A stretch of DNA of 64,000 nt from Profftia lariciata (GTDB lineage: Bacteria > Pseudomonadota > Gammaproteobacteria > Enterobacterales > Enterobacteriaceae). The translations under genes and the position numbers were made by a program. The notes under the pieces were generated by a model. The model was given only the letters and a program-made list of their open reading frames with translations, was not told where the DNA came from and made no database searches. Location of the stretch: contig NZ_CP045925.1 in assembly GCF_020541265.1 (NCBI RefSeq), positions 992,001 to 1,056,000 of the forward strand, given 5' to 3'. Of this stretch, positions 1 to 10,651 are shown piece by piece; the first letter of the stretch is position 1, and each line of letters begins with the position of its first letter.

Positions 1-66
1 TAAAATAATAAGAAATGATTAATCATTAATAATTTTTACAGAATGTACATTATATAGGAATAAAAA

Positions 67-1740
67 ATGAGCAAAAACGATATATGTAAAAATAACTTTA
101 TCCGTCATATTATAGAGAAAGATTTAATATCTGGTAAACATAATATAGTACATACACGTTTCCCACCAGAACCAAATGGATATTTACATATTGGACACGC
201 TAAATCTATTTGCTTAAACTTTGGCATTGCTAAAGATTATAATGGTTTTTGTAATTTACGTTTTGATGATACTAATCCGGTCGCAGAAAATATTGAATAT
301 GTGCAATCAATAAAAAAGGATCTACAGTGGTTAGGATTTGAATGGAATGGTGCAGTGCGTTACGCTTCTGACTATTTTGATCAACTGTATCAATATGCTA
401 TAGAATTGATTTTAAAAGGTTTAGCTTACGTTGATTGTCTTATTCCTGAACAAATACGACAATATAGAGGCACCTTAACTTTACCAGGAAAAAATAGTCC
501 ATATCGTAATCGTAGTATTGCAGAAAATATTAAACTTTTTAAAAAAATGCGTAACGGTAACTATATGGAAGGAACTGCATGTCTTCGAGCTAAGATTGAT
601 ATGGCTTCTCCATTAATAGTAATGCGTGATCCAGTACTCTATCGTATAAAATTTACTGAACACCATCGTACAGGCAAAAAATGGTGTATTTATCCTATGT
701 ATGATTTTACTCATTGTATTTCTGATGCTTTGGAAGGAATTACGCATTCATTATGTACACTAGAATTTCAAGAAAACCGTCGCTTATACGATTGGATATT
801 GAGTAATATTAGTATTAGAATACGTCCAACTCAATATGAGTTTGCTCGTCTTAATCTTACATATACTATTTTGTCAAAGCGCAAGCTAAACAAGATTATT
901 GCGGAAAATATTGTAGAAGGATGGGATGATCCACGTATGCCAACAATTTCTGGATTACGCCGTCGTGGCTATACTGCAAAATCAATTCGTGAATTTTGCT
1001 TACGTATTGGTGTGACGAAGCAAGATAGCTATGTAGACATTTCTGCTTTAGAATCCTGTCTTCGTGATGATCTTAATAAAATTGCACCACGAGCAATGGC
1101 TGTGTTAAATCCTATTAAAGTAATTATTGAAAACATGTCTGATCATAATATAGAGATGATATCTATGTTAAATCATCCAAGCAATCCTGAGATGGGCACT
1201 CGTAGTGTACCATTTAGTAATCAGATCTATATAGATCGTTCAGATTTTCGTGAAATATCTAGTAAAAATTATAAACGCTTAGTATTAGGACAAGAAGTAC
1301 GTTTACGTAACGCTTATATAATAAAAGCCGAACGTATTGAAAAAAATAATAATGATGAAATTACAATCATTTATTGCACTTATGACCCAAATACATTGAA
1401 GAAAAATCCTATTGATGGACACAAAGTACAAGGTGTTATTCATTGGGTTTCGGTCAATCATGCACTACCTGCTACATTTTATATTTATGATCATTTATTT
1501 AAATTAGCTGATCCAAATACTACTGACAATTTACTATCTATCATGAATACTCAATCTTTGACTATCATGAAAGGTTTCGTGGAACCAAGTCTTAACACAG
1601 CAACTTCTAAAATAACTTATCAATTCGAGCGTAAAGGTTATTTCTGTATAGATTACAATCGATCAACATTTACTAACTTAGTATTTAATCGTACTGTTAG
1701 TTTACGTGAAACGCAAACTAACAGTACGATTAAATACTAA
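67..1740 (+). CDS. glnS: Glutaminyl-tRNA synthetase (GlnRS)
   Basis: Class I aminoacyl-tRNA synthetase that charges tRNA-Gln with glutamine in the cytoplasm. The 557-residue protein aligns along its whole length with E. coli GlnRS (554). The class I signature HIGH is at residues 41-44, after the conserved segment RFPPEPNGYL. The KMSKS-type loop appears as LSKRK in the middle of the protein, where E. coli has MSKRK. The C-terminal anticodon-binding beta-barrels are present (GVIHWVSVNHALP, GYFCIDYNRST, VFNRTVSLRET). An AGGA ribosome-binding site lies about 7 bases before the ATG. Oddity: the last eight residues, QTNSTIKY, and the stop codon are encoded by the right arm of a 39-bp perfect inverted repeat (1665-1753). 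The tail is therefore an inverted copy of the gene's own upstream codons and not the ancestral E. coli-like tail. The catalytic core looks intact, so I expect an active enzyme. Confidence 0.97.
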   Translation: MSKNDICKNNFIRHIIEKDLISGKHNIVHTRFPPEPNGYLHIGHAKSICLNFGIAKDYNGFCNLRFDDTNPVAENIEYVQSIKKDLQWLGFEWNGAVRYASDYFDQLYQYAIELILKGLAYVDCLIPEQIRQYRGTLTLPGKNSPYRNRSIAENIKLFKKMRNGNYMEGTACLRAKIDMASPLIVMRDPVLYRIKFTEHHRTGKKWCIYPMYDFTHCISDALEGITHSLCTLEFQENRRLYDWILSNISIRIRPTQYEFARLNLTYTILSKRKLNKIIAENIVEGWDDPRMPTISGLRRRGYTAKSIREFCLRIGVTKQDSYVDISALESCLRDDLNKIAPRAMAVLNPIKVIIENMSDHNIEMISMLNHPSNPEMGTRSVPFSNQIYIDRSDFREISSKNYKRLVLGQEVRLRNAYIIKAERIEKNNNDEITIIYCTYDPNTLKKNPIDGHKVQGVIHWVSVNHALPATFYIYDHLFKLADPNTTDNLLSIMNTQSLTIMKGFVEPSLNTATSKITYQFERKGYFCIDYNRSTFTNLVFNRTVSLRETQTNSTIKY

Positions 1741-1753
1741 GTTAGTAAATGTT
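1665..1753. repeat. 39-bp perfect inverted repeat spanning the glnS stop codon
   Basis: The left arm is 1665-1703, the loop is 1704-1714 (11 bases) and the right arm is 1715-1753. The right arm is the exact reverse complement of the left, with no mismatch over 39 positions. The left arm lies in conserved glnS coding sequence (residues STFTNLVFNRTVSL). The right arm supplies the last codons, the stop (1738-1740) and 13 bases beyond it. In mRNA it would form a very stable hairpin and may act in transcript ending or 3'-end protection, although no T tract follows. The likely origin is a template-switch copying event. Confidence 0.95.
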
Positions 1754-3267
1754 ATAAAATATCAATTTATTGTCATAATTTATAAAAACATAATACAGAA
1801 CATAATGTAATATATTTACTATTTTTATCAATATGAATAAAAGATATACATTAATATGCATAGATTATAGTAATTATAAATATATATCCAATATATCCTA
1901 ATATATAAATAAAATAATGTTTACTGTATTAATATATTTAATGATGTCAAGAAATAATGATACAAGCAAAAACTAAAATATTATTTAAGAAAAATTTTAA
2001 AAAAATTATACTATATTGAAAGTAATTATCTTTATGATGTATTATATGTTATTTTATTATACTATTTATTTTTTAATTATAATGACTAGCTTTAAGTTAA
2101 TAAGTAAGAAAAATAAATTATATTAATAATACTTTATAAGTATTATTTCTTTAATAAAAATACTATACATATATCAAATATATCTTAGTATATGCAATTA
2201 TTTTTTAGATTGTATTTTATTAAATTTTTGAAAAAAATCATACAAGAAATTATTTTATTTTTTAATAAAATACTTATTATAATTTATAATCTAAAATTAT
2301 TTATTATATATAATTTTATATATAACTAGTTTACTATATAATATATCAATAAAAATAAACTATATTTTATTTTTTATTAATATATAACTAACATATTAAT
2401 TAATAATCTACTATTAAATTATGTAATATCTAAGATTAACTTGATATATAATTAAATTAATAACTACTTTAAAAAAGTATATGTAATAATATTGTAGAAG
2501 ATATAACATGAATAGTTAATGTAATAAATAGTTAATATTTTTTAATATAAATTATGATCTTATACATTAAAAATAATAATAATAATTTAAAGATTTATTA
2601 TATAACATTCTTTACGATGTACATCAGATTTGTAATATAAAATCATAATATTACGTAGTACCTAAAATAATATTAATAATACAACTAATATTAAGTGATA
2701 CATTTAGAATAATTATATAACATAAACATAATGCTTTTAAAAAGATAGACTTTTACTTTAAAATATAAGTTATTATTAATGTGTGTATACATAAAATATA
2801 TTATAGAATATTCATATAATATATGATATTATATACTTTCATACGAAAAGTAATTAGAAATATTTTAATATATATATAAGTTGTGTTTGCAAAAACTATA
2901 CTGATATGATTGAGTTTTATAAAAACATATAGACTAGAAATAAAGTTTATATACATAGTTATAAAAAGATAACAATAGTATAAATGACTTATTTATATAA
3001 AATACTTAATATAAATTTTATTCAATACTATTAATAATAAAATATATTATATTAGTTATAACCTAGAAAACTCTATTATTAATAAGGTACAACATACATT
3101 TAATCTTTATCTAAAATTAAAGTTATATAATACATACATACTGCACTATAAATAGATTATCAATTATTAAAATAATTTATTTATAATCTTTTTTATATTT
3201 TTAATTGGACTAATCAAGCCATTTCTTATATTAATTATTATCTTATGCGACAAGAATGGAATACTAA
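1754..3267. other. Intergenic desert glnS-talB
   Basis: About 1.5 kb of nearly pure A/T sequence with stops in all frames. I recognise no gene remnant, RNA or clear promoter. A GGAA ribosome-binding site precedes talB at its right edge. Confidence 0.6.
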
Positions 3268-4221
3268 ATGACTGATAAACTAACATCACTACGCCAAATA
3301 ACTACCGTTGTTGCTGATACTAGCGATATTAATGCAATTAAATTGTATAAACCACAAGATGCGACTACTAATCCTTCATTAATTCTAAGTGCCGCACAAA
3401 CTACTAAATATTATAAAATAATACACGAAGCTATATCTTGGGCTCAAGATAAAAGTAAAAATATAAATCAACAAATTATCGATGCATCAGATAAATTAGC
3501 AGTTAATATAGGATTAGAAATTTTAAAACTTATTCCAGGTCGTATTTCTACCGAAATTGACGCTCGCATGTCTTATGATACTCATAATAGTATAGCAAAA
3601 GCTAGACGTTTAATTAAGATGTATAATGATGCTGGTATTAGTAATGATCGTATTCTCATAAAATTAGCTGCTACTTGGCCAAGCATCCGAGCAGCAGAAC
3701 AATTAGAAAAAGAAGGAATTAATTGCAATCTTACTTTATTATTCTCTTTCGCACAGGCTCGTGCTTGTGCAGAAGCAGGTGTATATCTTATTTCTCCTTT
3801 TGTTGGTCGTATTTTAGATTGGTATCAAGATCATACCGATCAAAAACAATATGAAATCAATCAAGATCCTGGAGTAAAATCTGTAACAGAAATATATAAA
3901 TACTACAAACAATATAATTATAATACCATCGTAATGGGTGCTAGCTTTCGTAATATAAACCAAATAATAGAATTAGCTGGATGTGATCGACTTACTATTG
4001 CTGCTCCTTTACTAAAAGAACTTTCTGATAAACAAGGTGATATTGAATGTAAATTAAATTATACTGGTAATATTAAATGCCGTCCAATACCTTTAACAGA
4101 AGCTGAATTTTACTGGCAACATAATCAAGATCCAATGGCAGTTGATAAACTGTCTGATGGTATTCGTAAATTTGCAGTAGATCAAAAGAAGCTAGAAGAT
4201 ATGATTTCTCATTTACTTTAA
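3268..4221 (+). CDS. talB: Transaldolase B
   Basis: Transfers a dihydroxyacetone unit between sedoheptulose-7-phosphate and glyceraldehyde-3-phosphate in the non-oxidative pentose phosphate pathway. The protein is 317 residues, the same as E. coli TalB, and aligns without visible gaps. The (beta/alpha)8-barrel aldolase signatures are clear: DATTNPSLIL near the N-terminus, NDRILIKLAATW containing the Schiff-base lysine (about residue 132), GINCNLTLLFSFAQA and SPFVGRILDWY. The C-terminus (FYWQHNQDPMAVDKLSDGIRKFA) is intact. It is monocistronic, with a strong terminator hairpin 85 bases downstream. It works with the TktA encoded at 23-25 kb. The choice between talA and talB names rests on closer resemblance to TalB. 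Confidence 0.97.
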   Translation: MTDKLTSLRQITTVVADTSDINAIKLYKPQDATTNPSLILSAAQTTKYYKIIHEAISWAQDKSKNINQQIIDASDKLAVNIGLEILKLIPGRISTEIDARMSYDTHNSIAKARRLIKMYNDAGISNDRILIKLAATWPSIRAAEQLEKEGINCNLTLLFSFAQARACAEAGVYLISPFVGRILDWYQDHTDQKQYEINQDPGVKSVTEIYKYYKQYNYNTIVMGASFRNINQIIELAGCDRLTIAAPLLKELSDKQGDIECKLNYTGNIKCRPIPLTEAEFYWQHNQDPMAVDKLSDGIRKFAVDQKKLEDMISHLL

Positions 4222-4306
4222 TTTATACTAAATAAGTTATTTTTCCTTTTAAAAAATTTTATTGTACTTTAATATAATAGTTATAGTTAAAGTAATCTTT
4301 AAAAAA

Positions 4307-4358
4307 ATTATGCAGCATTTATTGTATGATTACACAATAAAAGCTGCATAATTTTTAT
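4307..4358 (+). terminator. Rho-independent terminator of talB
   Basis: A 19-base arm at 4307-4325 pairs with 4334-4352 with one mismatch, leaving an 8-base loop. The stem holds the GC-rich core TGCAGC/GCTGCA and is followed at once by a run of T. The placement 85 bases after the talB stop fits. Confidence 0.85.
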
Positions 4359-5217
4359 ATTATTGTATATATTACTGATATATAAATGTTTAAATAATTA
4401 ATAACCTAGTATAAAATTTATATAAATGTTATAATTATTGTATAATCAAATAAATTAATCTTATCTTATTATAAGATAGATAATCAGTATTATTACTAAA
4501 CAATATATTATATATATCTATGTATATCTATAAATATTACATTTTTACAAAAAAATTATGTTTTATAATAAATCATTTAGTATGTTAACAAATAATAGAT
4601 ATTACTTAATAAAATATTATATATTGGTAAATATTAATTAATTATATATTTTATTGGCATAATACAGTTAGAGTATTTTTAATAAAACTAAAATTGTTAA
4701 TATTTATTAAATATTATTACTTAAATAAAAGTATTTTGCTATTTAATTATTTTTTGCTATTATAATCGATTAAAATTAATATATAATTGTATTACAATAC
4801 ATATTACATAATTCATGTTAATAATCTTAATATATATTATATAAGATTAAAATTATTGTAATACATCTTATATAAATAAAATGTTATAGCAGAATAAATA
4901 TTATTTAATAATTTAATTAAAATAATAAAATAAAATTAAATCAATTAGATTGATTCTAATTTAAAAAATAACAATATAAATATTATATTTATTGTATGTA
5001 ATATTTATAATATTTCATAAAAGTTATATATTAAGTTGTTCATGTCTTGCAAAATAAACTCAGCATTAATTGTAATACAATTAAATATTTTGTATCAATC
5101 GTAGAAAAATATAAATTATTATTACTTATAGTAAGTAATATAGATATCAGAACACAAACTACAAACTTAAAAAGTTACTATAATAAATATTAAACTCCAT
5201 CAATTAGAATATTTAAC
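4359..5217. other. Intergenic desert talB-rnt
   Basis: Very AT-rich, with no open frame of interest. A slightly less AT-rich patch near 5040-5100 could be a leader or decayed sequence, but I cannot assign it. Confidence 0.5.
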
Positions 5218-5877
5218 ATGGATATAACAAACAATCTAAATAAAATGAACGAAAGATTCCGTGGGTTTTATCCTATTGTCATTGACATAGAAACTGCGGG
5301 ATTTAATGCGAATAGCAATCCACTACTTGAAATTGCATCAATAACATTACTTATGAATGATGATGGATGGTTAGAGTTAGATGAAATATTACATTTTCAT
5401 ATTAAACCTTTTGCTGGTTCTATTTTAATTCCTGCAGCTTTAGAATTTAATGGTATTGATCCAGAAAATCCACTACGAGGAGCAATCAGTGAACGTGAAG
5501 CACTGCAAACTATCTTTAAAAAAGTACGTCAAGGTATTAAGGAACATAATTGTCATCGTGCAGTTATAGTAGCACATAATGCACATTTTGATCATTCATT
5601 TATAATGGCAGCAACTGAACGTACTGGATTAAAACATAATCCTTTTCATCCATTTGCTACTTTTGATACTGCTGCATTAAGTGGATTAGTTTTAGGTCAA
5701 ACTGTATTAGCTAAAGCTTGTATTGCAGCTAATATTCCTTTTGATAATACACAAGCACATTCAGCTCTTTATGATACCAAACAAACTGCAATATTATTTT
5801 GTGAAATTGTTAATCGTTGGAAACGTATGGGTGGCTGGCCGCCACTACCTCATCATATTGCAGAAAAAATTGCTTAA
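5218..5877 (+). CDS. rnt: Ribonuclease T
   Basis: 3'-5' exoribonuclease of the DEDD (DnaQ-like) superfamily that trims the 3' ends of tRNA, 5S and 23S precursors. The protein is 219 residues (E. coli 215). The catalytic pair Asp23/Glu25 sits in VIDIETAGF. The third acidic residue is in HNAHFDHSF, and the general-base His and last Asp are in AHSALYDTKQTA. The C-terminal NRWKRMGGWP segment is conserved. No strong ribosome-binding site precedes the ATG; a second Met at residue 10 (MNERFRGFYP) is possible, but the longer start matches the family length. Its retention is relevant because two tRNAs in this window lack a proper encoded CCA and need 3'-end trimming and repair. Confidence 0.96.
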   Translation: MDITNNLNKMNERFRGFYPIVIDIETAGFNANSNPLLEIASITLLMNDDGWLELDEILHFHIKPFAGSILIPAALEFNGIDPENPLRGAISEREALQTIFKKVRQGIKEHNCHRAVIVAHNAHFDHSFIMAATERTGLKHNPFHPFATFDTAALSGLVLGQTVLAKACIAANIPFDNTQAHSALYDTKQTAILFCEIVNRWKRMGGWPPLPHHIAEKIA

Positions 5878-7240
5878 TTAATGATTTTGATCTACTTTAA
5901 ATGTTATTATATTAATTAATAATATAAGACTTACAATTAAAACAATTATGTGATTCTTATAATTAGGATACATTCAATAAGTTTGAAATATAATTTATTT
6001 TTATAAAATAAATTTTATTAAAAATGATTTTGTTAACTATAATATAGTATGATATATGTAATTAAATATTATTCTTTTAGATTGTTATGTTTTATATATT
6101 AATATTTCATTAAAATCATGTAGTAAACATTAATAATTATAAACTCTTCTTTAAAAAGAAAAGTTTATTTAAAATATATTACAAGTGTATTATATAATAA
6201 TCTTTAATGCCCGTATTATATCTTTAATGATACTATTGTCTCTACAAGAGTAAGGATCTACTAGAATATACATAAAATAAAGATTAAATGCACATTTTCT
6301 GATATGCAAGAAGAAAGGTGTTCTAATATATCTATTGTTTTGATTCACATATATAATACAAAATATATTCACCAATTTTATTATCTATTAGTAATAATGT
6401 ACTATTATTAATCAATGATAGTATCATAATATTTTTTAAGATACTTCATATACTAAAATGATAAATATACAACACTTAATAAGTAATATTCTTAGAGCAT
6501 AATTTAAGATTTATAAAAATAAAAAATTTTACAAAAAATAATATTGATTATCATTTATAGATAATTAATGAATTATTTAATTAATAATAAATATATAATA
6601 ATATTTTAAATATTAATAATAACACACTTATTAGTGATACATCAAATTATTTTTAATAAAAATAGTGATATTATCATTAATAAAATAACATTATTTTAAA
6701 TAATAATCATTTTTTATCATATTAATCAGTATTGGAAATAAATAATCTTTAGTATAATAAAATATATATTAAAATTTTTTTAAAAAAAGCCATACCATCA
6801 TTAATGAATAATGTATATACTTATTAAATAAAATATTAAATATAAAGCTTTAATATATTTTTTGAGTATATAAACAATCATTTATTCTTAGAATAGGATA
6901 AAGGGTATAGAGTGTCTATAATAATGAATTAATATGATATTTTAATTCTTATGTAAGCAAAATATATTATTTATATAAATATATAATTTATATTATATTA
7001 GCATAATCATAATGAATATTAGTTAGATATTAATTAAGAAAATTATTTTTATCTTTTAAAACTACCTTTCTGTAATACCATTATTACATATTAACAAATT
7101 TTTAAAAATATTTATAAAAATGTATCACTTCCAATGAAGTAGTTGACTAAATACATTTTTATGTAATTCTCTAATATATCTTTTAAAAAATACATGTTTC
7201 AATAATTATTTTTTTGATATAATTAAACTTAGGTAATTTT
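5878..7240. other. Intergenic region rnt-rplM with a possible decayed ORF
   Basis: Mostly A/T. The patch at 6190-6375 is clearly less AT-rich and holds a 61-codon open frame on the minus strand (ending in DIIRALKIII) with no recognisable family. It may be the end of a decayed gene. Nothing else can be identified. Confidence 0.45.
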
Positions 7241-7669
7241 ATGAGAACTTTTACAGCTAAATCAGAAACAATAAAACGTGAATGGTATATAGTAGATGCA
7301 ACAGGAAAAACATTAGGTCGTTTAGCCACTGAAATTGCTCGTCGTTTACGTGGTAAACATAAATCAGAATATACTCCACATGTTGATACTGGTGATTATA
7401 TTATTGTTTTAAATGCAGAAAAAATTACTGTAACAGGTAATAAGTATTTTGATAAAATATATTATCACCATACAGGACATATAGGCGGTATTAAACAAGC
7501 CACCTTTAAAGAAATTATTCATAAATATCCTGAACGTATTATTGAAAAAGCGGTAAAAGGCATGCTTCCAAAAGGATCATTAGGTAATACTATGTATCGT
7601 AAATTAAAAATTTATGCTGGTAATCAACACAATCATGCAGCCCAAAAGCCGCAAATTCTTGACATTTAA
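7241..7669 (+). CDS. rplM: 50S ribosomal protein L13
   Basis: Early-assembling large-subunit protein that binds 23S rRNA. It has 142 residues, identical in length to E. coli L13, with family signatures MRTFTAKSETIKREWYIVDATGKTLGRLAT and VKGMLPKGSLGNTMYRKLKIYAG. The start has an AGG ribosome-binding site 7-8 bases upstream. It is the first gene of the conserved rplM-rpsI operon; the next gene starts 17 bases after its stop (using the trimmed rpsI start). Confidence 0.98.
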   Translation: MRTFTAKSETIKREWYIVDATGKTLGRLATEIARRLRGKHKSEYTPHVDTGDYIIVLNAEKITVTGNKYFDKIYYHHTGHIGGIKQATFKEIIHKYPERIIEKAVKGMLPKGSLGNTMYRKLKIYAGNQHNHAAQKPQILDI

Positions 7670-7686
7670 TCGGGATGAAACATAAT

Positions 7687-8079
7687 ATGCCTGAGATTCA
7701 ATATTACGGTACTGGTCGTCGCAAAAGTTCCGCAGCTCGTGTTTTCATGAAACTTGGTAGTGGTAGTATTTTAATTAATCAACGTGATTTAGAACAGTAT
7801 TTTGGTCGTAAAACAGCTCGCATGGTAGTTCTTCAGCCTCTAGAACTAGTAAATATGGTTAATAATTTTGATTTATATATCACTGTAAAAGGTGGTGGTA
7901 TTTCTGGTCAAGCTGGCGCAATACGTCATGGTATTACCCGTGCATTAATGAAATATGATGAATTATTACAAAATCAACTACGTAAAGCAGGCTTTGTTAC
8001 TCGTGATGCGCGTCAAGTTGAACGTAAGAAAGTTGGTTTACGTAAAGCACGTCGTCGTCCACAATTTTCTAAACGTTAA
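7687..8079 (+). CDS. rpsI: 30S ribosomal protein S9
   Basis: Small-subunit head protein whose C-terminal tail reaches the P-site tRNA. From the ATG at 7687 it has 130 residues, matching E. coli S9 (MPEIQYYGTGRRKSSAARV against MAENQYYGTGRRKSSAARV). An in-frame ATG four codons earlier (7675) is less likely, because GGGA lies about 11 bases before 7687 as in the E. coli operon. The basic C-terminus KARRRPQFSKR is complete. It is co-transcribed with rplM and followed by a terminator. Confidence 0.97.
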   Translation: MPEIQYYGTGRRKSSAARVFMKLGSGSILINQRDLEQYFGRKTARMVVLQPLELVNMVNNFDLYITVKGGGISGQAGAIRHGITRALMKYDELLQNQLRKAGFVTRDARQVERKKVGLRKARRRPQFSKR

Positions 8080-8119
8080 TTTCTGTTATATTTTAGATAT
8101 ATAAAATTTAAAAAATTTT

Positions 8120-8193
8120 GGCTTGCCGTTAAAAATGCACATTTTTATTTTATAATAATAGAATTTTACGGTAAGTCATTTTGTTTTTTATAG
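8120..8193 (+). terminator. Terminator of the rplM-rpsI operon
   Basis: GGCTTGCCGT (8120-8129) pairs in RNA with ACGGTAAGTC (8168-8177), allowing two G-U pairs, and the stem extends inward through AAAA/TTTT. The loop is large (about 28 bases). A T-rich run (ATTTTGTTTTTTA) follows. It sits 40 bases after the rpsI stop. Confidence 0.75.
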
Positions 8194-8716
8194 TGTTATT
8201 TTTTTCTAAAAATGTTTAAGTTATAAAATAAAAAATATATAACATGTTTATATATGTCGTATAATCTTATTATATTAATAATTGAATATCTTGAATAAGA
8301 TACTGTATAGATTCCTTATAACATTACCTTTAAATATATAAATATGAATTTTTTATTAAAAATATTTTGCATAAAAAATACTATTAGTATAATTTTATAT
8401 CCATAAAATATAAAAATATTATATATATTTTGATAATAATAATATAATTTATTATTTTTATTACATCAACGATGTTAATAATAATCATATATTAATGAAA
8501 ATTAAAGTATATTTATATGTAAAAATTTAATATGCATATATTTAATATAATTAAAAATTTTATTTTTAAAAAATATTATTTTTGATAATAAAATGATAAA
8601 AATTAATTAATTGGTTATAATCCTAAATTATTATTTAATAATAAAATAAATATAATAAAAGTATATACTATATAAACAAGTAAAATATATATAGAAATAT
8701 TTACTAAATAACCAAG
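8194..8716. other. Intergenic region rpsI-ffs
   Basis: AT-rich sequence with no recognised gene. The 3' end of the 4.5S RNA gene, which is transcribed leftward, opens into it. Confidence 0.5.
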
Positions 8717-8823
8717 AAAAGCCCTACTAGCTGTATCTCAGCACATACTGTACTTGCTACGGCTGCTTCTTTCCAGATCTGACCGAGTTTACAAGTTAAT
8801 ATTGCAAGAGAGCTAATAGAGCC
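8717..8823 (-). ncRNA. ffs: 4.5S RNA of the signal recognition particle
   Basis: RNA core of the bacterial SRP. With Ffh it targets signal-peptide-bearing ribosomes to FtsY and the membrane. Read on the minus strand, the sequence contains the domain IV hairpin GGTCAGATCTGGAAAGAAGCAGCC, the counterpart of E. coli GGTCAGGTCCGGAAGGAAGCAGCC. The GGAA tetraloop is kept, and the pair next to it has changed from C-G to U-A on both sides, a compensatory change that keeps the stem. The ends GGCTCTATTAGCTCTC and TACAGCTAGTAGGGCT pair as in the E. coli rod-like RNA. The length of about 107 bases is close to the usual 114. The ends are estimated from pairing. It stands out as a GC island in an AT desert. 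Confidence 0.93.
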
Positions 8824-10651
8824 TTTATTTTTATTTAATTTATTTTAAAAAAATACAATATTATACATATATTAAGTAATTATCTATGATAACGAAACTT
8901 AATGCAAGAAATAAAATTATTTTTTATTAAAAATTAGTTATCTTTATATAAATTACGTTCTTTATTATTATAATAATATATGATATATTTATGATTTTTA
9001 ATGATTAATAAATCATATGATTAATACAATGTTATATTAAAGTTATTTATTAATAATAATTTTAACTAATTAATGTTATACACTAAATTATATATTATTT
9101 AATTTGTTATAATCATTAATTATAAATTATGTTAATTATTGATATAAAATTTATTAATTGATATATTATCTATAATATTTTAAAAATCTTTAATTTTTTT
9201 CATAAGAAATAATAATTACTATAATTAAACTAATATAATTTTTTTTAACATTATACTTGCATTAGAAATATACTATCAATTTTATTGTTTTTATGTATAG
9301 ACAGTATAAAGTTGTTATTTTTTATATAACATTGGTAATAATCTTAATAATTTTATTAACTACACTATATTAATAATAAGTTATATATAAAGATATATAA
9401 AAAATTATGTTATTATAAACATTACAAATTTATATACATTACTTATAAAGTAGATCATTAGCATTATATAAAGAAAATAAATCATACTATCAATATTATA
9501 GTATAGTTAATAATCATTACATTCAATAATGCATGCTATCACTAATATATAATATAATACTAATTATTATAAATACTTTTTATTATTATATAAGATAATA
9601 ACTATTATAAATAATATTAATTAAAATAATTTTTTAATATAAGAATATTATATATATAGTATGTATTTTTTATTTTTTGTATTAATATATTTTAATATAT
9701 ATACATTTATTGCATATTAAATTATAATAATTTATCTATATATTAGATTTTTAATTATTTCTTAATTCTTAATTTTATATCTAAAAAGCCATGCTTGTTA
9801 AGCAATGGACATAAAATTAAAATACATTGATTTATATGAATACATTTTAAACAAAGTATATAAAATACATGTATAATTATATCAATGATATGATAAAAAG
9901 TAAATATCTTAAAGTTAATTTAATAATAATTTAACATCAAATAATTTATGAATTATTACAATAATAATAATTATTTTTATTGTAAAGTTATTAAAATATC
10001 AAACAGATTTATAAATTAATAATGAAAATTAATAATTACGTTTAAATATATAACTGTATATTTAGTATTATCTGCTAAATAATTTATTATATATAGCATA
10101 CATATTATTATGTATAAGGATTTTAATTAAAAAATAAAATATTTTTATATAGTAAAAATATTTTATATAACATTAAATATATTTGATATACTTAGCAATT
10201 TTTAAATAATGATATAATATAATACTATATTATTTAAATATAAATTATTACAATAATATCATATTAAGGATATCCAATTATATTAATACTTTTATATAAT
10301 ACACACGTGATATTTATTTTAATTAAAAATAATTGTAATTGTATTAATTAATTATGATTGAAGTTGATACAATATGTATTGCATATCATACGGTAATACT
10401 TTAAAAGTAAACTACATTAACAATAATTAAATATTATTATATTTAATATATATTATTACGTAATAAAAGAATACTTATATATTTTGTTGCTATTGTAATA
10501 TCAATAAAATATTATTAGTAATAAAACAATAAAAGTTAAGCATATTAAATACCAATAAATTAAAAAAGAATATTTTAATCTTTCATAAGATAAAATAAAT
10601 TTTTTATAAATACAGGATAAACTGTATATTTTTATATTGATAATTAATTTT
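8824..10651. other. Intergenic desert ffs-udk
   Basis: 1.8 kb of A/T-dominated sequence. The only structured element I see is the terminator-like hairpin at 9783-9808. In E. coli dcd follows udk, but no dcd remnant can be read here. Confidence 0.5.
9783..9808 (-). terminator. Terminator-like hairpin with no assigned gene
   Basis: On the minus strand CCATTGCTT, loop AAC, AAGCATGG forms an 8-bp stem with one bulged A, followed by CTTTTTAG. Outer AT arms (AATTTTAT/ATAAAATT) extend the fold. It lies about 840 bases downstream of udk, which is far for that gene's terminator. It could end an unrecognised small RNA or a lost gene. Confidence 0.5.
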
